Positions 8,767 through 17,115 of a stretch of 48,690 bases of DNA are shown here, piece by piece. Under the pieces are notes generated by a model. The model made no database searches, was not told the origin of the DNA, and was given only the letters and a program-made list of their open reading frames with translations. This DNA is from an uncultured Eubacteriales bacterium (GTDB lineage: Bacteria; Bacillota; Clostridia; Peptostreptococcales; Anaerovoracaceae). The stretch covers positions 1-48,690 of the forward strand of contig UQXL01000019.1 of assembly GCA_900545135.1 (NCBI GenBank), read 5' to 3'. Within the stretch, counting starts at the first letter, position 1. Every line of letters begins with the position of its first letter. Position numbers and translations under genes: made by a program.

Positions 8767-8823
8767 GAACCGTTTGTGCGCCGCATGATATCATGATATG
8801 CGGACGATTGCGGTTCTTTTTAT
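8767..8823 (+). terminator. Long hairpin terminator after the DUF4190-like gene
   Basis: Outer stem GAACCG (8767-8772) with CGGTTC (8811-8816), inner stem CCGCAT (8781-8786) with ATGCGG (8798-8803), then CTTTTTATT. It lies 12 bp after the stop. Confidence 0.75.
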
Positions 8824-8831
8824 TATGCCTC

Positions 8832-8888
8832 GGAAATTGCTATGCAGCAGGAGACTGCTATGAAGCTGAAAATTGCTATGCGGCAGGG
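8832..8888. repeat. Three imperfect tandem copies of a 19-bp unit
   Basis: Units of exactly 19 bp, each with the core TGCTATG, begin at 8832, 8851 and 8870 (for example GGAAATTGCTATGCAGCAG). They sit between the terminator and the Lgt-like gene. Confidence 0.65.
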
Positions 8889-8943
8889 AATCCCACTCAA
8901 CAGGGAAATTTCACGTTATAACTGGTGGGTTCGGTGAGAGACT

Positions 8944-9675
8944 ATGATCGGAGAAAATTACATCCTGATTCTCGGAAAAACGATTTCCTTTTATTCTATA
9001 TTAGGCGTTGTAGGGCTGCTGGCGGCCCTGCTTTTGTGTATAAAGAGAAGAAGAAAATACGATCTGCAGAGAGACGATCTGGTTAATATCATGGCTTATT
9101 CGGTGATAGGAATAGTGGTCGGCTCAAAACTTTTGGCCTTGATTTGCATGATTCCGCAGTTCATAGAGTATTGGGATAAAATTCAGTGGAGTAATGAATT
9201 TCTGCAGGCGATTATGCAGAGCGGCTTCGTATTCTATGGTGGCTTTGGAGGTGTGATTTTGGCCTTTTATATTTACTGCAGACAATTCGGACTTCCCTTT
9301 GGCAAAGTCATGGAGATGGCGGCTCCGGCGTTTCCGCTGTTTCATTTTTTCGGCAGGCTGGGCTGCTACACGGCAGGGTGCTGCGGAGGAATAGATGGAT
9401 TTCCGCTGCAGCTAGTCGAGGCTTTTGGAAATCTCGCGATTTTCGCTGTGATAATTTTTGTTCAGGACAGACGCTCCGCGTTTACAAAAACTTTCCCTTT
9501 ATATATGCTCATATACGGCTGCATGCGCTTTGCTCTGGAATTTTTCCGCGGCGATCCGGAAAGAGGATTTATAGGGCCTTTATCGGTGTCTCAGTGGATT
9601 TCCGCTGTCGTTGTGCTCATTGCCGTGTTGATTCTAAAGAAAGATGGCGCGCGTGGCAGATGCGGCAGTCTTTAA
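8944..9675 (+). CDS. Lgt-family protein (variant prolipoprotein diacylglyceryl transferase)
   Basis: Canonical Lgt moves diacylglycerol from phosphatidylglycerol to the lipobox cysteine of prolipoproteins. This 243-residue protein has the Lgt layout: about seven membrane helices, a YSILGVVGLLAALL first helix, the VVGSKLLALI segment, FVFYGGFGGVILAFYIYCR where Lgt has its HGG motif, and the family motif as HFFGRLGCYTAGCCGG. Canonical Lgt reads GRxGNxxNGE there, so the asparagines are replaced by a cysteine-rich loop and the HGG histidine by tyrosine. Such cysteine variants are common second copies in Firmicutes and are usually annotated lgt. Whether it modifies lipoproteins is open. No partner gene is adjacent. 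Confidence 0.75.
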   Translation: MIGENYILILGKTISFYSILGVVGLLAALLLCIKRRRKYDLQRDDLVNIMAYSVIGIVVGSKLLALICMIPQFIEYWDKIQWSNEFLQAIMQSGFVFYGGFGGVILAFYIYCRQFGLPFGKVMEMAAPAFPLFHFFGRLGCYTAGCCGGIDGFPLQLVEAFGNLAIFAVIIFVQDRRSAFTKTFPLYMLIYGCMRFALEFFRGDPERGFIGPLSVSQWISAVVVLIAVLILKKDGARGRCGSL

Positions 9676-10440
9676 GCTTGGACCGGGATCTGCGGATAAA
9701 GTTCCGTGGGTTTTGTAAGATTATGTAAAATGTTAGCAAAATCACTGTAACCCCGAAAAATGTACAACATCGACATGATTTGACATCGTAAAACCTCTGG
9801 AATTGCGGCGACTTTTCTCAAAATGTTGTCATTTTTTCTTCGTCAGGGATTTTTACCAACATTAAAAAATTAAACTAGACAATTTAGTTTTAAACTTACT
9901 CTAACTCTAACGCCCGCCAGTCAGTCAAACAGCGTTATCAGCAATGTTGTAGAATTTGTCAGTTTTATGTAATTATACAACATTGCTTTATTTTTATATT
10001 TATTTAAGTTTGCATCATGACTGTGTTGTAAAATATTATGGCTTTTTAAAAATTTTACAACATTGAGTAATAAGTCCGCGTATCAGTGTCCGGGCAAGCG
10101 GCGATGTACTGGCTTGTCGGCGCGGCGGCGCACTGACCTAGCTGTAATGTACAGATGGAGCTGCAGCATGCAGGCAGCTCTGAGGCGTGCAGAGTGAACT
10201 GTTCTTTGCAGGTGGAGATGTTCCTTGCAGAAGAAGCTGCGGCATGTTGGCTAAACTGCAGAGTGCGTAACCATAGACGGACCATCAATTGAATAAATGA
10301 ATCAGTTATATTTTATACGCAGCGATGCCAACAATATAGTCTCGCTGGTATAAAATTTTTTTGAATTTTTGTAAGATTTGAACTCAAACGTTGTGTATAT
10401 AAGTGAAAGGGCAGATATAGAAGTGAGTGAGGTGAATACG
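9676..10440. other. 765-bp gap between lgt-like and ECF sigma genes, no supported gene
   Basis: The first half is AT-rich and filled by interrupted palindromes (listed separately). The second half (about 10075-10265) is GC-richer with many loosely repeated CTGCAG/TTGCAG strings. A minus-strand reading frame there (10055-10288) has a repetitive, unlikely composition. I see no RNA gene. Confidence 0.6.
9728..10066. repeat. Array of four about 43-bp interrupted palindromes (ATGTTG...CAACAT family)
   Basis: Four units: 9730-9768 (ATGTTAGCA...TGTACAACAT), 9822-9863 (AATGTTGTC...ACCAACATT), 9941-9987 (12-bp perfect arms AGCAATGTTGTA / TACAACATTGCT) and 10023-10065 (11-bp perfect arms TGTTGTAAAAT / ATTTTACAACA). 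Loops are about 20-27 nt and AT-rich. The same arm sequences recur at 20513-20786. Could be RNA hairpins, protein-binding sites or remnants of a small mobile repeat. Confidence 0.75.
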
Positions 10441-11001
10441 ATGGATGATGCAGAGATTGTCCAGTTATACTGGGATAGGAACGAGCAGGCGCTTGCCGCC
10501 ACTGCGGACAAATATGGAAGATACTGTGCCTCGATTGCTGAAAATATACTGAGAAGCAAAGAAGATGCTGAAGAATGTGTCAATGACACATATATGAACG
10601 CATGGAGGGCTATGCCGCCGTACAAACCAAGAGTCCTCTCTGTTTTTCTGGGGAAAATCACAAGAAACCTGTCGCTTAACCGGTACAAATACATGACCGC
10701 CGGCAAGCGATGCGGAGGCAGTTCTACGGCCATTCTTGACGAGATCGGAGAATTGGTATCTGACACCGGCAGCGTGGAGCAGGTTATAGACCGCAGAGAA
10801 CTCGTAAAGGCCATAGACGCTTTTTTAGGCGAACTTTCCGCAGATAAAAGAAGCATTTTTGTTTGCAGATACTGGTATTTTGACAGCATATCGTCTATCG
10901 CGTCACGGTTTGGAATGACAGAAAACCATGTGTCCGTGGCCTTAGGACGTATTCGCCTTAAACTTCACAAATACTTGACAGAAAGGGGTTTTGAACTATG
11001 A
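10441..11001 (+). CDS. ECF-type RNA polymerase sigma factor
   Basis: Redirects RNA polymerase to a small regulon, normally under an anti-sigma factor. I start at ATG 10441 behind GAGGTG; an upstream in-frame TTG (10378) has none. The 186-residue protein has region 2 (about residues 20-85: YGRYCASIAENILRSKEDAEECVNDTYMNAWRA, the polymerase-binding and -10 helix) and region 4 (about 120-182: LSADKRSIFVCRYWYFDSIS...GMTENHVSVALGRIRLKLHKYL, a helix-turn-helix). The stop overlaps the next gene's ATG by 4 bp (ATGA), indicating coupling to a membrane protein that is probably its anti-sigma factor. Target promoters and signal are unknown. Confidence 0.88.
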   Translation: MDDAEIVQLYWDRNEQALAATADKYGRYCASIAENILRSKEDAEECVNDTYMNAWRAMPPYKPRVLSVFLGKITRNLSLNRYKYMTAGKRCGGSSTAILDEIGELVSDTGSVEQVIDRRELVKAIDAFLGELSADKRSIFVCRYWYFDSISSIASRFGMTENHVSVALGRIRLKLHKYLTERGFEL

Positions 11002-11717
11002 AAAAAGAAGAATTCTGTGCAGCCTTAAGCGATATCAACGAGAACTATGTGAAAGAAGCTCGGACGGAACATAAAGCAGAAAAGCCTGGCCGGCTGAGAT
11101 GGGCCGCAATGGCGGCGGCTTGCTTTGCAGTAGTTGCAATTGCAGGCATAGGCATGCTTCAGAGCGGTTTGCTTGGGAAGAAAACTGATATCGCCGCTTT
11201 AGACAATGGAGATAAAATAACCTTTGTGAAATCAAAAGCTGTCAGCTCGAGTATTGACATCGATGGGACTATAACAGAAAGGCAGCTCACGGATAAAGAA
11301 ACTGCGGCGCTGTTTCCCGATTTGCCGGTTACAGCTCAGGCTCTTTTCATGAACGGCGGCACGGATGCAGGCAGTTCACAAGAACTGATCGGCTTTGAGG
11401 GAAACATTGAGAATATGAAAATGATTATTTCAGCCTCTGACGTGCAGCTGCTTGATACAGTGATTGCCGGAACAGAAGAAAGCTCTGAAGTGAACGGCAT
11501 CAGCATCACAGCCGGATACTTTGTGACAGATCCGAACAGCAAAGGTGAACAAAACGCTATTTACTATGCAGCCTTTGAAATCGGCAGCTGCAGAGTGTAT
11601 CTCGAAAATGCCGGGGTAATGGACGAGAGCGAAAAAATCAAAGCTCGTTTGGCAGAAGCCGTTGAAAAATTAACGGGGAATGGAGAATTGGATTTAACCA
11701 CTGTAGAAGTCAATTAA
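10998..11717 (+). CDS. Probable anti-sigma factor, single-pass membrane protein
   Basis: 239 residues: a short cytosolic N-terminus (MKKEEFCAALSDINENYVKE, then a basic stretch up to about residue 31), one membrane helix (about 33-52, LRWAAMAAACFAVVAIAGIGM), and an extracytoplasmic domain of about 185 residues with no motif I recognise. No HxxxCxxC zinc motif is present, so it is not a ZAS-type anti-sigma factor. The role is inferred from the 4-bp overlap with the ECF sigma gene and from topology, the usual arrangement in Firmicutes. A terminator follows 46 bp after the stop, so this is a two-gene operon. Confidence 0.65.
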   Translation: MKKEEFCAALSDINENYVKEARTEHKAEKPGRLRWAAMAAACFAVVAIAGIGMLQSGLLGKKTDIAALDNGDKITFVKSKAVSSSIDIDGTITERQLTDKETAALFPDLPVTAQALFMNGGTDAGSSQELIGFEGNIENMKMIISASDVQLLDTVIAGTEESSEVNGISITAGYFVTDPNSKGEQNAIYYAAFEIGSCRVYLENAGVMDESEKIKARLAEAVEKLTGNGELDLTTVEVN

Positions 11718-11762
11718 GAGCCAGAGCGGTCAACTAAACAAATCGCTTGGCATTTTACCAAG

Positions 11763-11790
11763 GGGTCGCCCAAAAGGCGGCCTCTTTTTC
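11763..11790 (+). terminator. Terminator of the ECF sigma operon
   Basis: GGTCGCC-CAAAA-GGCGGCC (11764-11782) followed by TCTTTTT. Confidence 0.85.
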
Positions 11791-11881
11791 CGCGCCGTAA
11801 TCAATTCCCTCCTGCATATGCCGCTGATGAATAACGACGGAATTTTTCACAAAAAATACACAAAAAACTTTTTAAAATCTG

Positions 11882-11910
11882 TTGACATATAAGGCTGGCA
11901 GTAGTATCTT
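11882..11910 (+). promoter_or_regulatory. Sigma-A promoter of hrcA-grpE-dnaK
   Basis: A perfect -35 TTGACA (11882-11887) and TATCTT (11905-11910) are 17 bp apart, 12 bp before the CIRCE operator. The expected start point is inside or just before CIRCE, as is usual. Confidence 0.75.
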
Positions 11911-11921
11911 ATATATAGTGA

Positions 11922-11948
11922 TTAGCACTCTAAAGCGATGAGTGCTAA
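11922..11948 (+). promoter_or_regulatory. CIRCE operator (HrcA binding site)
   Basis: A perfect TTAGCACTC (11922-11930), nine spacer bases, and GAGTGCTAA (11940-11948). This is the exact consensus for HrcA, which represses here and is released when GroE is titrated by misfolded protein. HrcA therefore controls its own operon. Confidence 0.98.
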
Positions 11949-11964
11949 CAAAGGAGAAAGAGTT

Positions 11965-13014
11965 ATGGAACTTACAGAACGCAAGCTTAAAATTTTACAG
12001 GCTATTATCAGCGACTACGTTAAGACTGCTGAACCGGTGGGCTCCAGAACCATTTCCAAGAAATATGACCTGGGCGTGAGCCCGGCGACCGTAAGGAACG
12101 AGATGGCCGATCTGGAGGAAATGGGATATTTGACCCACCCTCACACGTCTGCCGGAAGAGTTCCCTCAGATATGGCATACAGACTTTATGTCAATGCCCT
12201 GATGGAGAAGAAGGAACTCAGCAGAGAAGAGAAAATCGTCATTTCCGAGAGGCTCAAGTCCAATGTGCACGAATTTGAAAAGACCATAGAGCATGCGGCT
12301 TCAGTCCTTTCCGAAATAACCAATCTTACGTCTTTCGCCCTTACGCCGACCAAAGACGAAGACGCGCTGAAGTTTATCAATCTGCTGCCGGTTGACGAAA
12401 AGACCATAGTTCTGATGATAGCCGCGGAGAGCGGAAAGATTTCCAATACGGCACTGAACGTAAAATCGCCTTATACCGATGAAAATCTCCAGCTTCTGGC
12501 AAAGACGCTGACTTATAACTATAAAGGCAAGACCATAAGTGAGGCTCTGAAAAACAATATAATAGAAAATTTCGAGAGCGATATGGCCGCCATGAGCGGT
12601 CTGGCCCGCGACGTGATGCCGAACTTTATGAAAACACTGGAGGATATGCTCAACGTCAACCTTTATATGGAAGGCTTGACAAACATTTTCGATATACCGG
12701 AATACAACGATCTGCAGAAAGCCAAGAGTTTCATAGAAATGCTCAGCCAGAAAGACGATTTCACCAAGAAGCTCATAGAGAGGGAAGACGGCGTGATCGT
12801 GACCATAGGAGAAGAAAATGCAGACGATATTATGAATGATTGCGCGCTCATCACGGCAAGCTATCATGTAGACGGCAAGCTGGTGGGAAAGATAGGTGTT
12901 ATCGGGCCTACGAGAATGAGGTACGGTGAAGTCACATCTATCATAGAGTATCTGACCGACAATTTGAGCGACACATTCAAACTTGAAAGCGGAGGTAATG
13001 AGGAAGATGAGTGA
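11965..13014 (+). CDS. hrcA: Heat-inducible transcription repressor HrcA
   Basis: Dimeric repressor binding CIRCE; depends on GroEL for activity. I start at ATG 11965 (AAGGAG eight bases upstream); an in-frame ATG at 11938 lies inside the operator. The 349-residue product has an N-terminal winged helix with EPVGSRTISKKYDLGVSPATVRNEMADLEEMGYLTHPHTSAGR, the textbook HrcA block (about residues 25-70), a central GAF-like domain and the C-terminal IGVIGPTRMRYGEVTSIIEYL. It heads the operon with grpE (overlap of 8 bp) and dnaK, in standard order. Confidence 0.98.
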   Translation: MELTERKLKILQAIISDYVKTAEPVGSRTISKKYDLGVSPATVRNEMADLEEMGYLTHPHTSAGRVPSDMAYRLYVNALMEKKELSREEKIVISERLKSNVHEFEKTIEHAASVLSEITNLTSFALTPTKDEDALKFINLLPVDEKTIVLMIAAESGKISNTALNVKSPYTDENLQLLAKTLTYNYKGKTISEALKNNIIENFESDMAAMSGLARDVMPNFMKTLEDMLNVNLYMEGLTNIFDIPEYNDLQKAKSFIEMLSQKDDFTKKLIEREDGVIVTIGEENADDIMNDCALITASYHVDGKLVGKIGVIGPTRMRYGEVTSIIEYLTDNLSDTFKLESGGNEEDE

Positions 13015-13630
13015 AGACGCCAACAAAAGAAATGACCATTTAGAAGAAGAAAAGTCTTGCGGGGAAAGCTGCGGCAACGGTGAACAGGAACATTTGAAAG
13101 AGGCTCAAGGGACAGACGGCGGAGATAAAGCCGACAAGGCCGAAGAACCTGACACCGGCGCAAGAGAAGCCGAAGAGGAACAGCCCGCTGAAAAAGATAC
13201 TGCTGAAAAGGACCCTGAGGAAGAAGCACTGAGTATCAAATACATGAGGCTCATGGCCGATTTCCAGAATTTTAAACGCAGGACTGAAAAGGAAAAGAGC
13301 GACATTTATGCGTTTGCCAATGAGAAGATCATCAGCGAACTGCTTAATGTGATAGATAACTTTGAAAGAGCCCTCGACGCGGGAAACGCGGAAGACAGCT
13401 TTTACAAGGGAATGGAAATGATTTTAAAACAGCTCCTTGGTGTGCTTGAAAAAGCAGGAGCCAGTGAAATCGCGGCATTGGGAGAGGATTTTGACCCTAA
13501 CTTCCACAATGCCGTAATGACAGAAGACTCGGACGAGTACGAGAGCGGAAAGGTAACCGAGGTCCTTCAAAAGGGGTACATTTTAAACAATAGAGTGATA
13601 AGACCATCAATGGTAAAGGTCGCTAACTAA
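13007..13630 (+). CDS. grpE: GrpE, nucleotide exchange factor of DnaK
   Basis: Homodimer that releases ADP from DnaK. The ATG at 13007 gives MSEDANKRND behind GGAGG; ATG 12998 is too close to that site. The 207-residue protein has an acidic, disordered N-terminus (to about residue 75), the long dimerisation helix with YMRLMADFQNFKRRTEKEK, and the C-terminal beta domain ending ALGEDFDPNFHNAVM...VTEVLQKGYILNNRVIRPSMVKV, the GrpE signature. It overlaps hrcA and is 16 bp from dnaK. Confidence 0.96.
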   Translation: MSEDANKRNDHLEEEKSCGESCGNGEQEHLKEAQGTDGGDKADKAEEPDTGAREAEEEQPAEKDTAEKDPEEEALSIKYMRLMADFQNFKRRTEKEKSDIYAFANEKIISELLNVIDNFERALDAGNAEDSFYKGMEMILKQLLGVLEKAGASEIAALGEDFDPNFHNAVMTEDSDEYESGKVTEVLQKGYILNNRVIRPSMVKVAN

Positions 13631-13646
13631 TTAGGAGGGAAAGAAA

Positions 13647-15533
13647 ATGGCAAAAGTAATAGGTATTGACTTAGGAACTACAAACTCGTGCGTCGCCGTT
13701 CTTGAGGGCGGAGAGCCGACAGTAATAGCAAACGCAGAAGGAATGAGAACTACTCCGTCAGTAGTAGGCTTTAAGAAAGACGGAGAAAGACTGGTAGGAG
13801 AAACGGCCAAGAGACAGGCAGTAACCAACCCTGACAGAACTATAGCTTCCATCAAGAGACACATGGGAGAAAACTATAAAGTAACCATCGACGGTAAGGA
13901 CTACACTCCGCAGGATATTTCCGCGATGATCCTCACCAAGCTGAAAAATGATGCCGAAGGCTATCTGGGCGAAAAAGTGACAGAAGCGGTAATCACAGTT
14001 CCGGCTTACTTCTCCGATGCTCAGAAGCAGGCTACAAAAGACGCAGGCAGAATCGCAGGCCTTGACGTCAAGAGAATAATCAACGAGCCTACGGCGGCGT
14101 CGCTGGCTTACGGCCTTGATAAGGAAGAAAGCTCGCACAAAATATTAGTATACGACTTGGGCGGCGGTACATTCGACGTATCCATCCTCGAACTCGGCGA
14201 CGGAGTATTTGAAGTACTGGCTACCAACGGAGACACTCGTCTGGGCGGCGACGACTTCGACGAAGTTATCCTGAATTACCTGGCAGACAATTTTGCCAAG
14301 GAGCACGGCGTAGATCTGAGAACTGACAAGATGGCTCTCCAGAGATTAAAAGAAGCCGCTGAAAAAGCAAAGAAAGAGCTTTCAGGTTCACAGACCACCA
14401 ACATCAATCTGCCGTTCATCACAGTGACAGCAGACGGTCCTCTTCACATGAACGAAGACTTGACAAGAGCTAAATTCGATCAGCTGACAGGACACCTGGT
14501 AGAGAGAACTATCGAGCCTATGAAGAAAGCAATGGCTGACGCCGGCGTTTCCAACTCCGACATTGCCAAAGTAATCTTAGTAGGTGGTTCGACGAGAATC
14601 CCGGCAGTTCAGGAAGCCGTAAAGAAAGTTACCGGCAAGGAGCCTTTCAAGGGAATAAACCCTGACGAGTGCGTGGCCATCGGAGCAGCTATCCAGGCCG
14701 GCGTACTGACAGGAGAAGTTCACGACGTATTGCTTCTTGATGTAACTCCACTGTCACTGTCCATCGAGACTCTGGGCGGAGTAGCCACCAAGCTCATCGA
14801 AAGAAATACAACTATTCCTACTAAGAAGAGCCAGATATTCTCCACTGCGGCGGATAACCAGACGGCAGTTGATATCCACGTAATGCAGGGAGAAAGAGAA
14901 ATGGCCGCAGGAAACACAACCCTCGGCAGATTCCAGCTCACCGGTATCGCTCCGGCTCCTCGCGGAATTCCGCAGATCGAGGTTACTTTCGACATCGACG
15001 CCAACGGTATTGTAAACGTAAGCGCCAAGGATATGGGAACAGGCAAGGAACAGAGAATTACCATAACTTCTTCCACCAACCTTTCTGAAGATGAGATCAA
15101 CAAGAAGGTAAAGGAAGCCGAGCAGTACGCAGAGGAAGACAAAAAGAGAAAAGAAGAAGTTGAGATAAGAAACAAAGCGGAGTCCCTGGTATATGAAACG
15201 GAAAAATCCGTCAAGGATCTGGGCGACAAGCTGTCAGATCAGGAAAAGACTGAGATCAACGACGCAAAAGATCAGCTGCAGGCCGTTCTGAACAACGGAA
15301 CTGTCGATCAGATCAAGGAAAAGACCGACGCTCTGACAGAAAAGTTCCACATCATTTCGACTAAGCTTTATCAGCAGGCACAGGCTGCAGGCGGAGACCA
15401 GTCGGCAGCAGGAGCAGGCGCTGCAGGAGCGGGCTTTGACCCTAACCAGGCCGCAGGAGGAGCTCAGGCTGGCGGTCCTGCCGGAGACAATGTTGTTGAT
15501 GCTGATTATGAGGTTGTCGACGACGACAAATAG
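13647..15533 (+). CDS. dnaK: Chaperone DnaK (Hsp70)
   Basis: ATP-driven foldase of the cytosol. 628 residues with an ideal TTAGGAGGGAAAG ribosome site. ATPase motifs: IGIDLGTTNSCVAV, VPAYFSDAQKQATKDAG, VYDLGGGTFDVSIL, ILVGGSTRIPAVQ. Interdomain linker VLLLDVTP; substrate-binding domain to about residue 505; helical lid; Ala/Gly-rich tail ending DADYEVVDDDK. The tail's AGAGAAGAG repeats are normal for the family. It shares the CIRCE-controlled transcript. The 266-bp gap to dnaJ is longer than usual and holds repeats. Confidence 0.99.
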   Translation: MAKVIGIDLGTTNSCVAVLEGGEPTVIANAEGMRTTPSVVGFKKDGERLVGETAKRQAVTNPDRTIASIKRHMGENYKVTIDGKDYTPQDISAMILTKLKNDAEGYLGEKVTEAVITVPAYFSDAQKQATKDAGRIAGLDVKRIINEPTAASLAYGLDKEESSHKILVYDLGGGTFDVSILELGDGVFEVLATNGDTRLGGDDFDEVILNYLADNFAKEHGVDLRTDKMALQRLKEAAEKAKKELSGSQTTNINLPFITVTADGPLHMNEDLTRAKFDQLTGHLVERTIEPMKKAMADAGVSNSDIAKVILVGGSTRIPAVQEAVKKVTGKEPFKGINPDECVAIGAAIQAGVLTGEVHDVLLLDVTPLSLSIETLGGVATKLIERNTTIPTKKSQIFSTAADNQTAVDIHVMQGEREMAAGNTTLGRFQLTGIAPAPRGIPQIEVTFDIDANGIVNVSAKDMGTGKEQRITITSSTNLSEDEINKKVKEAEQYAEEDKKRKEEVEIRNKAESLVYETEKSVKDLGDKLSDQEKTEINDAKDQLQAVLNNGTVDQIKEKTDALTEKFHIISTKLYQQAQAAGGDQSAAGAGAAGAGFDPNQAAGGAQAGGPAGDNVVDADYEVVDDDK

Positions 15534-15545
15534 TAATGCTTGTTA

Positions 15546-15689
15546 AAATGCCCTGTGGCGTTGTTGGCTGCAATTTCTCGATTCTCACATACGAAGAGTA
15601 TGCTCCGAGTCTCGAAATCTTGCCGCCTAGCCACAGAACATTTTTCCGGCGCATTAGATTTGTAAATGCCCTGTGGCGTTGTTGGCTGC
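15546..15689. repeat. Structured repeat element between dnaK and dnaJ (26-bp identical direct repeats 118 bp apart)
   Basis: The 26-bp string starting AAATGCCCTGTGGCGTTGTT occurs at 15546-15571 and again at 15664-15689 without a mismatch. Between them lies GCCACAG, complementary to CTGTGGC in both copies, and a small hairpin CATAC-GAAGA-GTATG. A further stem (GTTGGTGGC with GCCACCGAC) follows at about 15701-15740. No coding potential is evident. It looks like a dispersed structured repeat that could act as an RNA element between dnaK and dnaJ. Confidence 0.7.
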
Positions 15690-15799
15690 GTAAGATAAAA
15701 TTGTTGGTGGCGGTAGAGACCAATCTTCTGCCACCGACATTTTCGTGTTATAGATTTTGCATGGCGAAAATTGCCCTGCATTGTGAGAGGTTATAGATT

Positions 15800-16948
15800 A
15801 TGGCAGAAAAACGTGATTATTACGAAGTGCTTGGCTTGAAAAAAGGGGCCAGCGAGGATGAAATAAAAAAAGCTTTCAGAAAGATGGCTATGAAATATCA
15901 TCCTGACAAAAATCCCGGAGACAAGACAGCAGAAGAAAAGTTCAAAGAGGTAAACGAAGCTTACAGCGTCCTGTCCGACCCTGACAAGAAGAGCAAGTAC
16001 GACAGATTCGGCCATGCAGGAGTGGATCCGAATGCAGGATTCGGCGGAGGCGGCGGCTTCGGCGGAGGCTTTGGAGGCTTCGAGGACATTTTCGACATGT
16101 TCGGGGGCATGTTTGGCGGCGGCTTCGGCGGCGGACAGCAGCAGAGGCGCGCTAACCAGCCAAGAAAGGGAAGAGACCTCCAGAAAGCGATCACCATCAC
16201 CTTTGAAGAAGCAGCCTTCGGTACTAAAAAAGAAATTGAAATCAATAAATTCGTCGAGTGCCCTACGTGCAAAGGCGAGGGCACAAAACCCGGAACATCG
16301 AAGAAAACCTGTCCTAAGTGCGGCGGCAGCGGCCAGATAAGCCAGACTCAGAGAACTCCTTTCGGACAGTTCCAGAGCGTTACGACCTGCGACCAGTGCG
16401 GCGGCAGCGGAAAGATAATCGAAGAGCACTGTCCGGACTGCAAAGGAAGCGGAAAAGTCAAAAAGACCATCAAGCTTTCCATAGAAATACCGGCAGGTGT
16501 AGACAATGAAAGCGTAATTCCTATCAGGGGACAGGGCGAGCCGGGAGTCAACGGCGGCCCTACAGGCGATCTGTATATAGTGATTTCCGTCAAGCCTCAT
16601 AAGCTGTTTAAGAGACAGGGCGACGATCTTTACCTTGAAATGCCTATCACCTTTGATCAGGCTGCTCTCGGTGATGAACTCATCGTGCCTACTCTGGACG
16701 GCAAGGTGTCGTATAAAATTCCTGCAGGAACTCAGCCGGGCACCGTTTTCAGGCTCAGGGACAAAGGCGTCAAGAGACTTCGCCGCGATTCCAAGGGCGA
16801 TCTGTACGTCAAGGTCAATCTGGAAATACCTACGAAGCTCAACGGCAAGCAGAAGAAAGCCATCGCCGAGGTGGGCAAGGTTCTCACGGAGGACTGTTAT
16901 CAGAAGAAAGGCGGGTTCGCCGAAAAAATCAAAGAAATGTTCAAATAG
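15800..16948 (+). CDS. dnaJ: Chaperone DnaJ (Hsp40, type A)
   Basis: Co-chaperone that delivers clients to DnaK and stimulates its ATPase. 382 residues: J domain (1-70) with the HPD motif in MKYHPDKNPGDK, a Gly/Phe-rich linker (about 77-120), four CxxCxGxG zinc repeats (CPTCKGEG, CPKCGGSG, CDQCGGSG, CPDCKGSG, about residues 154-215) and the C-terminal substrate domains. Complete type I organisation. It follows dnaK after a 266-bp repeat-bearing gap and is followed by a strong terminator, so it may be read through from dnaK or have a separate promoter in the gap; no clear one was found. Confidence 0.98.
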   Translation: MAEKRDYYEVLGLKKGASEDEIKKAFRKMAMKYHPDKNPGDKTAEEKFKEVNEAYSVLSDPDKKSKYDRFGHAGVDPNAGFGGGGGFGGGFGGFEDIFDMFGGMFGGGFGGGQQQRRANQPRKGRDLQKAITITFEEAAFGTKKEIEINKFVECPTCKGEGTKPGTSKKTCPKCGGSGQISQTQRTPFGQFQSVTTCDQCGGSGKIIEEHCPDCKGSGKVKKTIKLSIEIPAGVDNESVIPIRGQGEPGVNGGPTGDLYIVISVKPHKLFKRQGDDLYLEMPITFDQAALGDELIVPTLDGKVSYKIPAGTQPGTVFRLRDKGVKRLRRDSKGDLYVKVNLEIPTKLNGKQKKAIAEVGKVLTEDCYQKKGGFAEKIKEMFK

Positions 16949-16956
16949 CTTTAAGA

Positions 16957-17033
16957 ACCGCGGAATAAACCGCCCCTATTGCCGGATTGCCGGGCTGAAC
17001 TTTGGGGCGGTTTGATGTACACGCGGTTTTTTA
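16957..17033 (+). terminator. Terminator of the heat-shock operon
   Basis: Outer stem ACCGCG (16957-16962) with CGCGGT (17022-17027), then a T-run; inner stem AAACCGCCCC (16967-16976) with GGGGCGGTTT (17004-17013). Confidence 0.75.
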
Positions 17034-17067
17034 TTCCGTTTCCATGGGGGAATGAAGTCCTTTAATG

Positions 17068-17095
17068 TTGCCTTTTCAATCACATTTGATATAAT
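17068..17095 (+). promoter_or_regulatory. Promoter of prmA
   Basis: TTGCCT (17068-17073), a 16-bp spacer and a perfect TATAAT (17090-17095), 21 bp before the prmA start. It indicates prmA-rsmE are transcribed separately from dnaJ. Confidence 0.65.
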
Positions 17096-17115
17096 TATAT
17101 ACGCAAGGAGTTTAC

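Noticed and set aside
9728..10066. CRISPR-like array
   Set aside because: Units are palindromes with variable spacing and diverged sequence, not identical direct repeats with uniform spacers; no cas gene nearby.
10055..10288. 77-codon minus-strand reading frame
   Set aside because: Cys/Ala/Thr-rich repetitive composition derived from loosely repeated TTGCAG strings; overlaps a palindrome; no ribosome site found.
11938..11964. Upstream ATG for hrcA
   Set aside because: It lies inside the CIRCE operator and has no ribosome site; ATG 11965 has AAGGAG at good spacing.
15442..15796. Overlapping reading frames on both strands in the dnaK-dnaJ gap
   Set aside because: They follow the direct repeats (the same short peptide recurs) and show no protein-like pattern.
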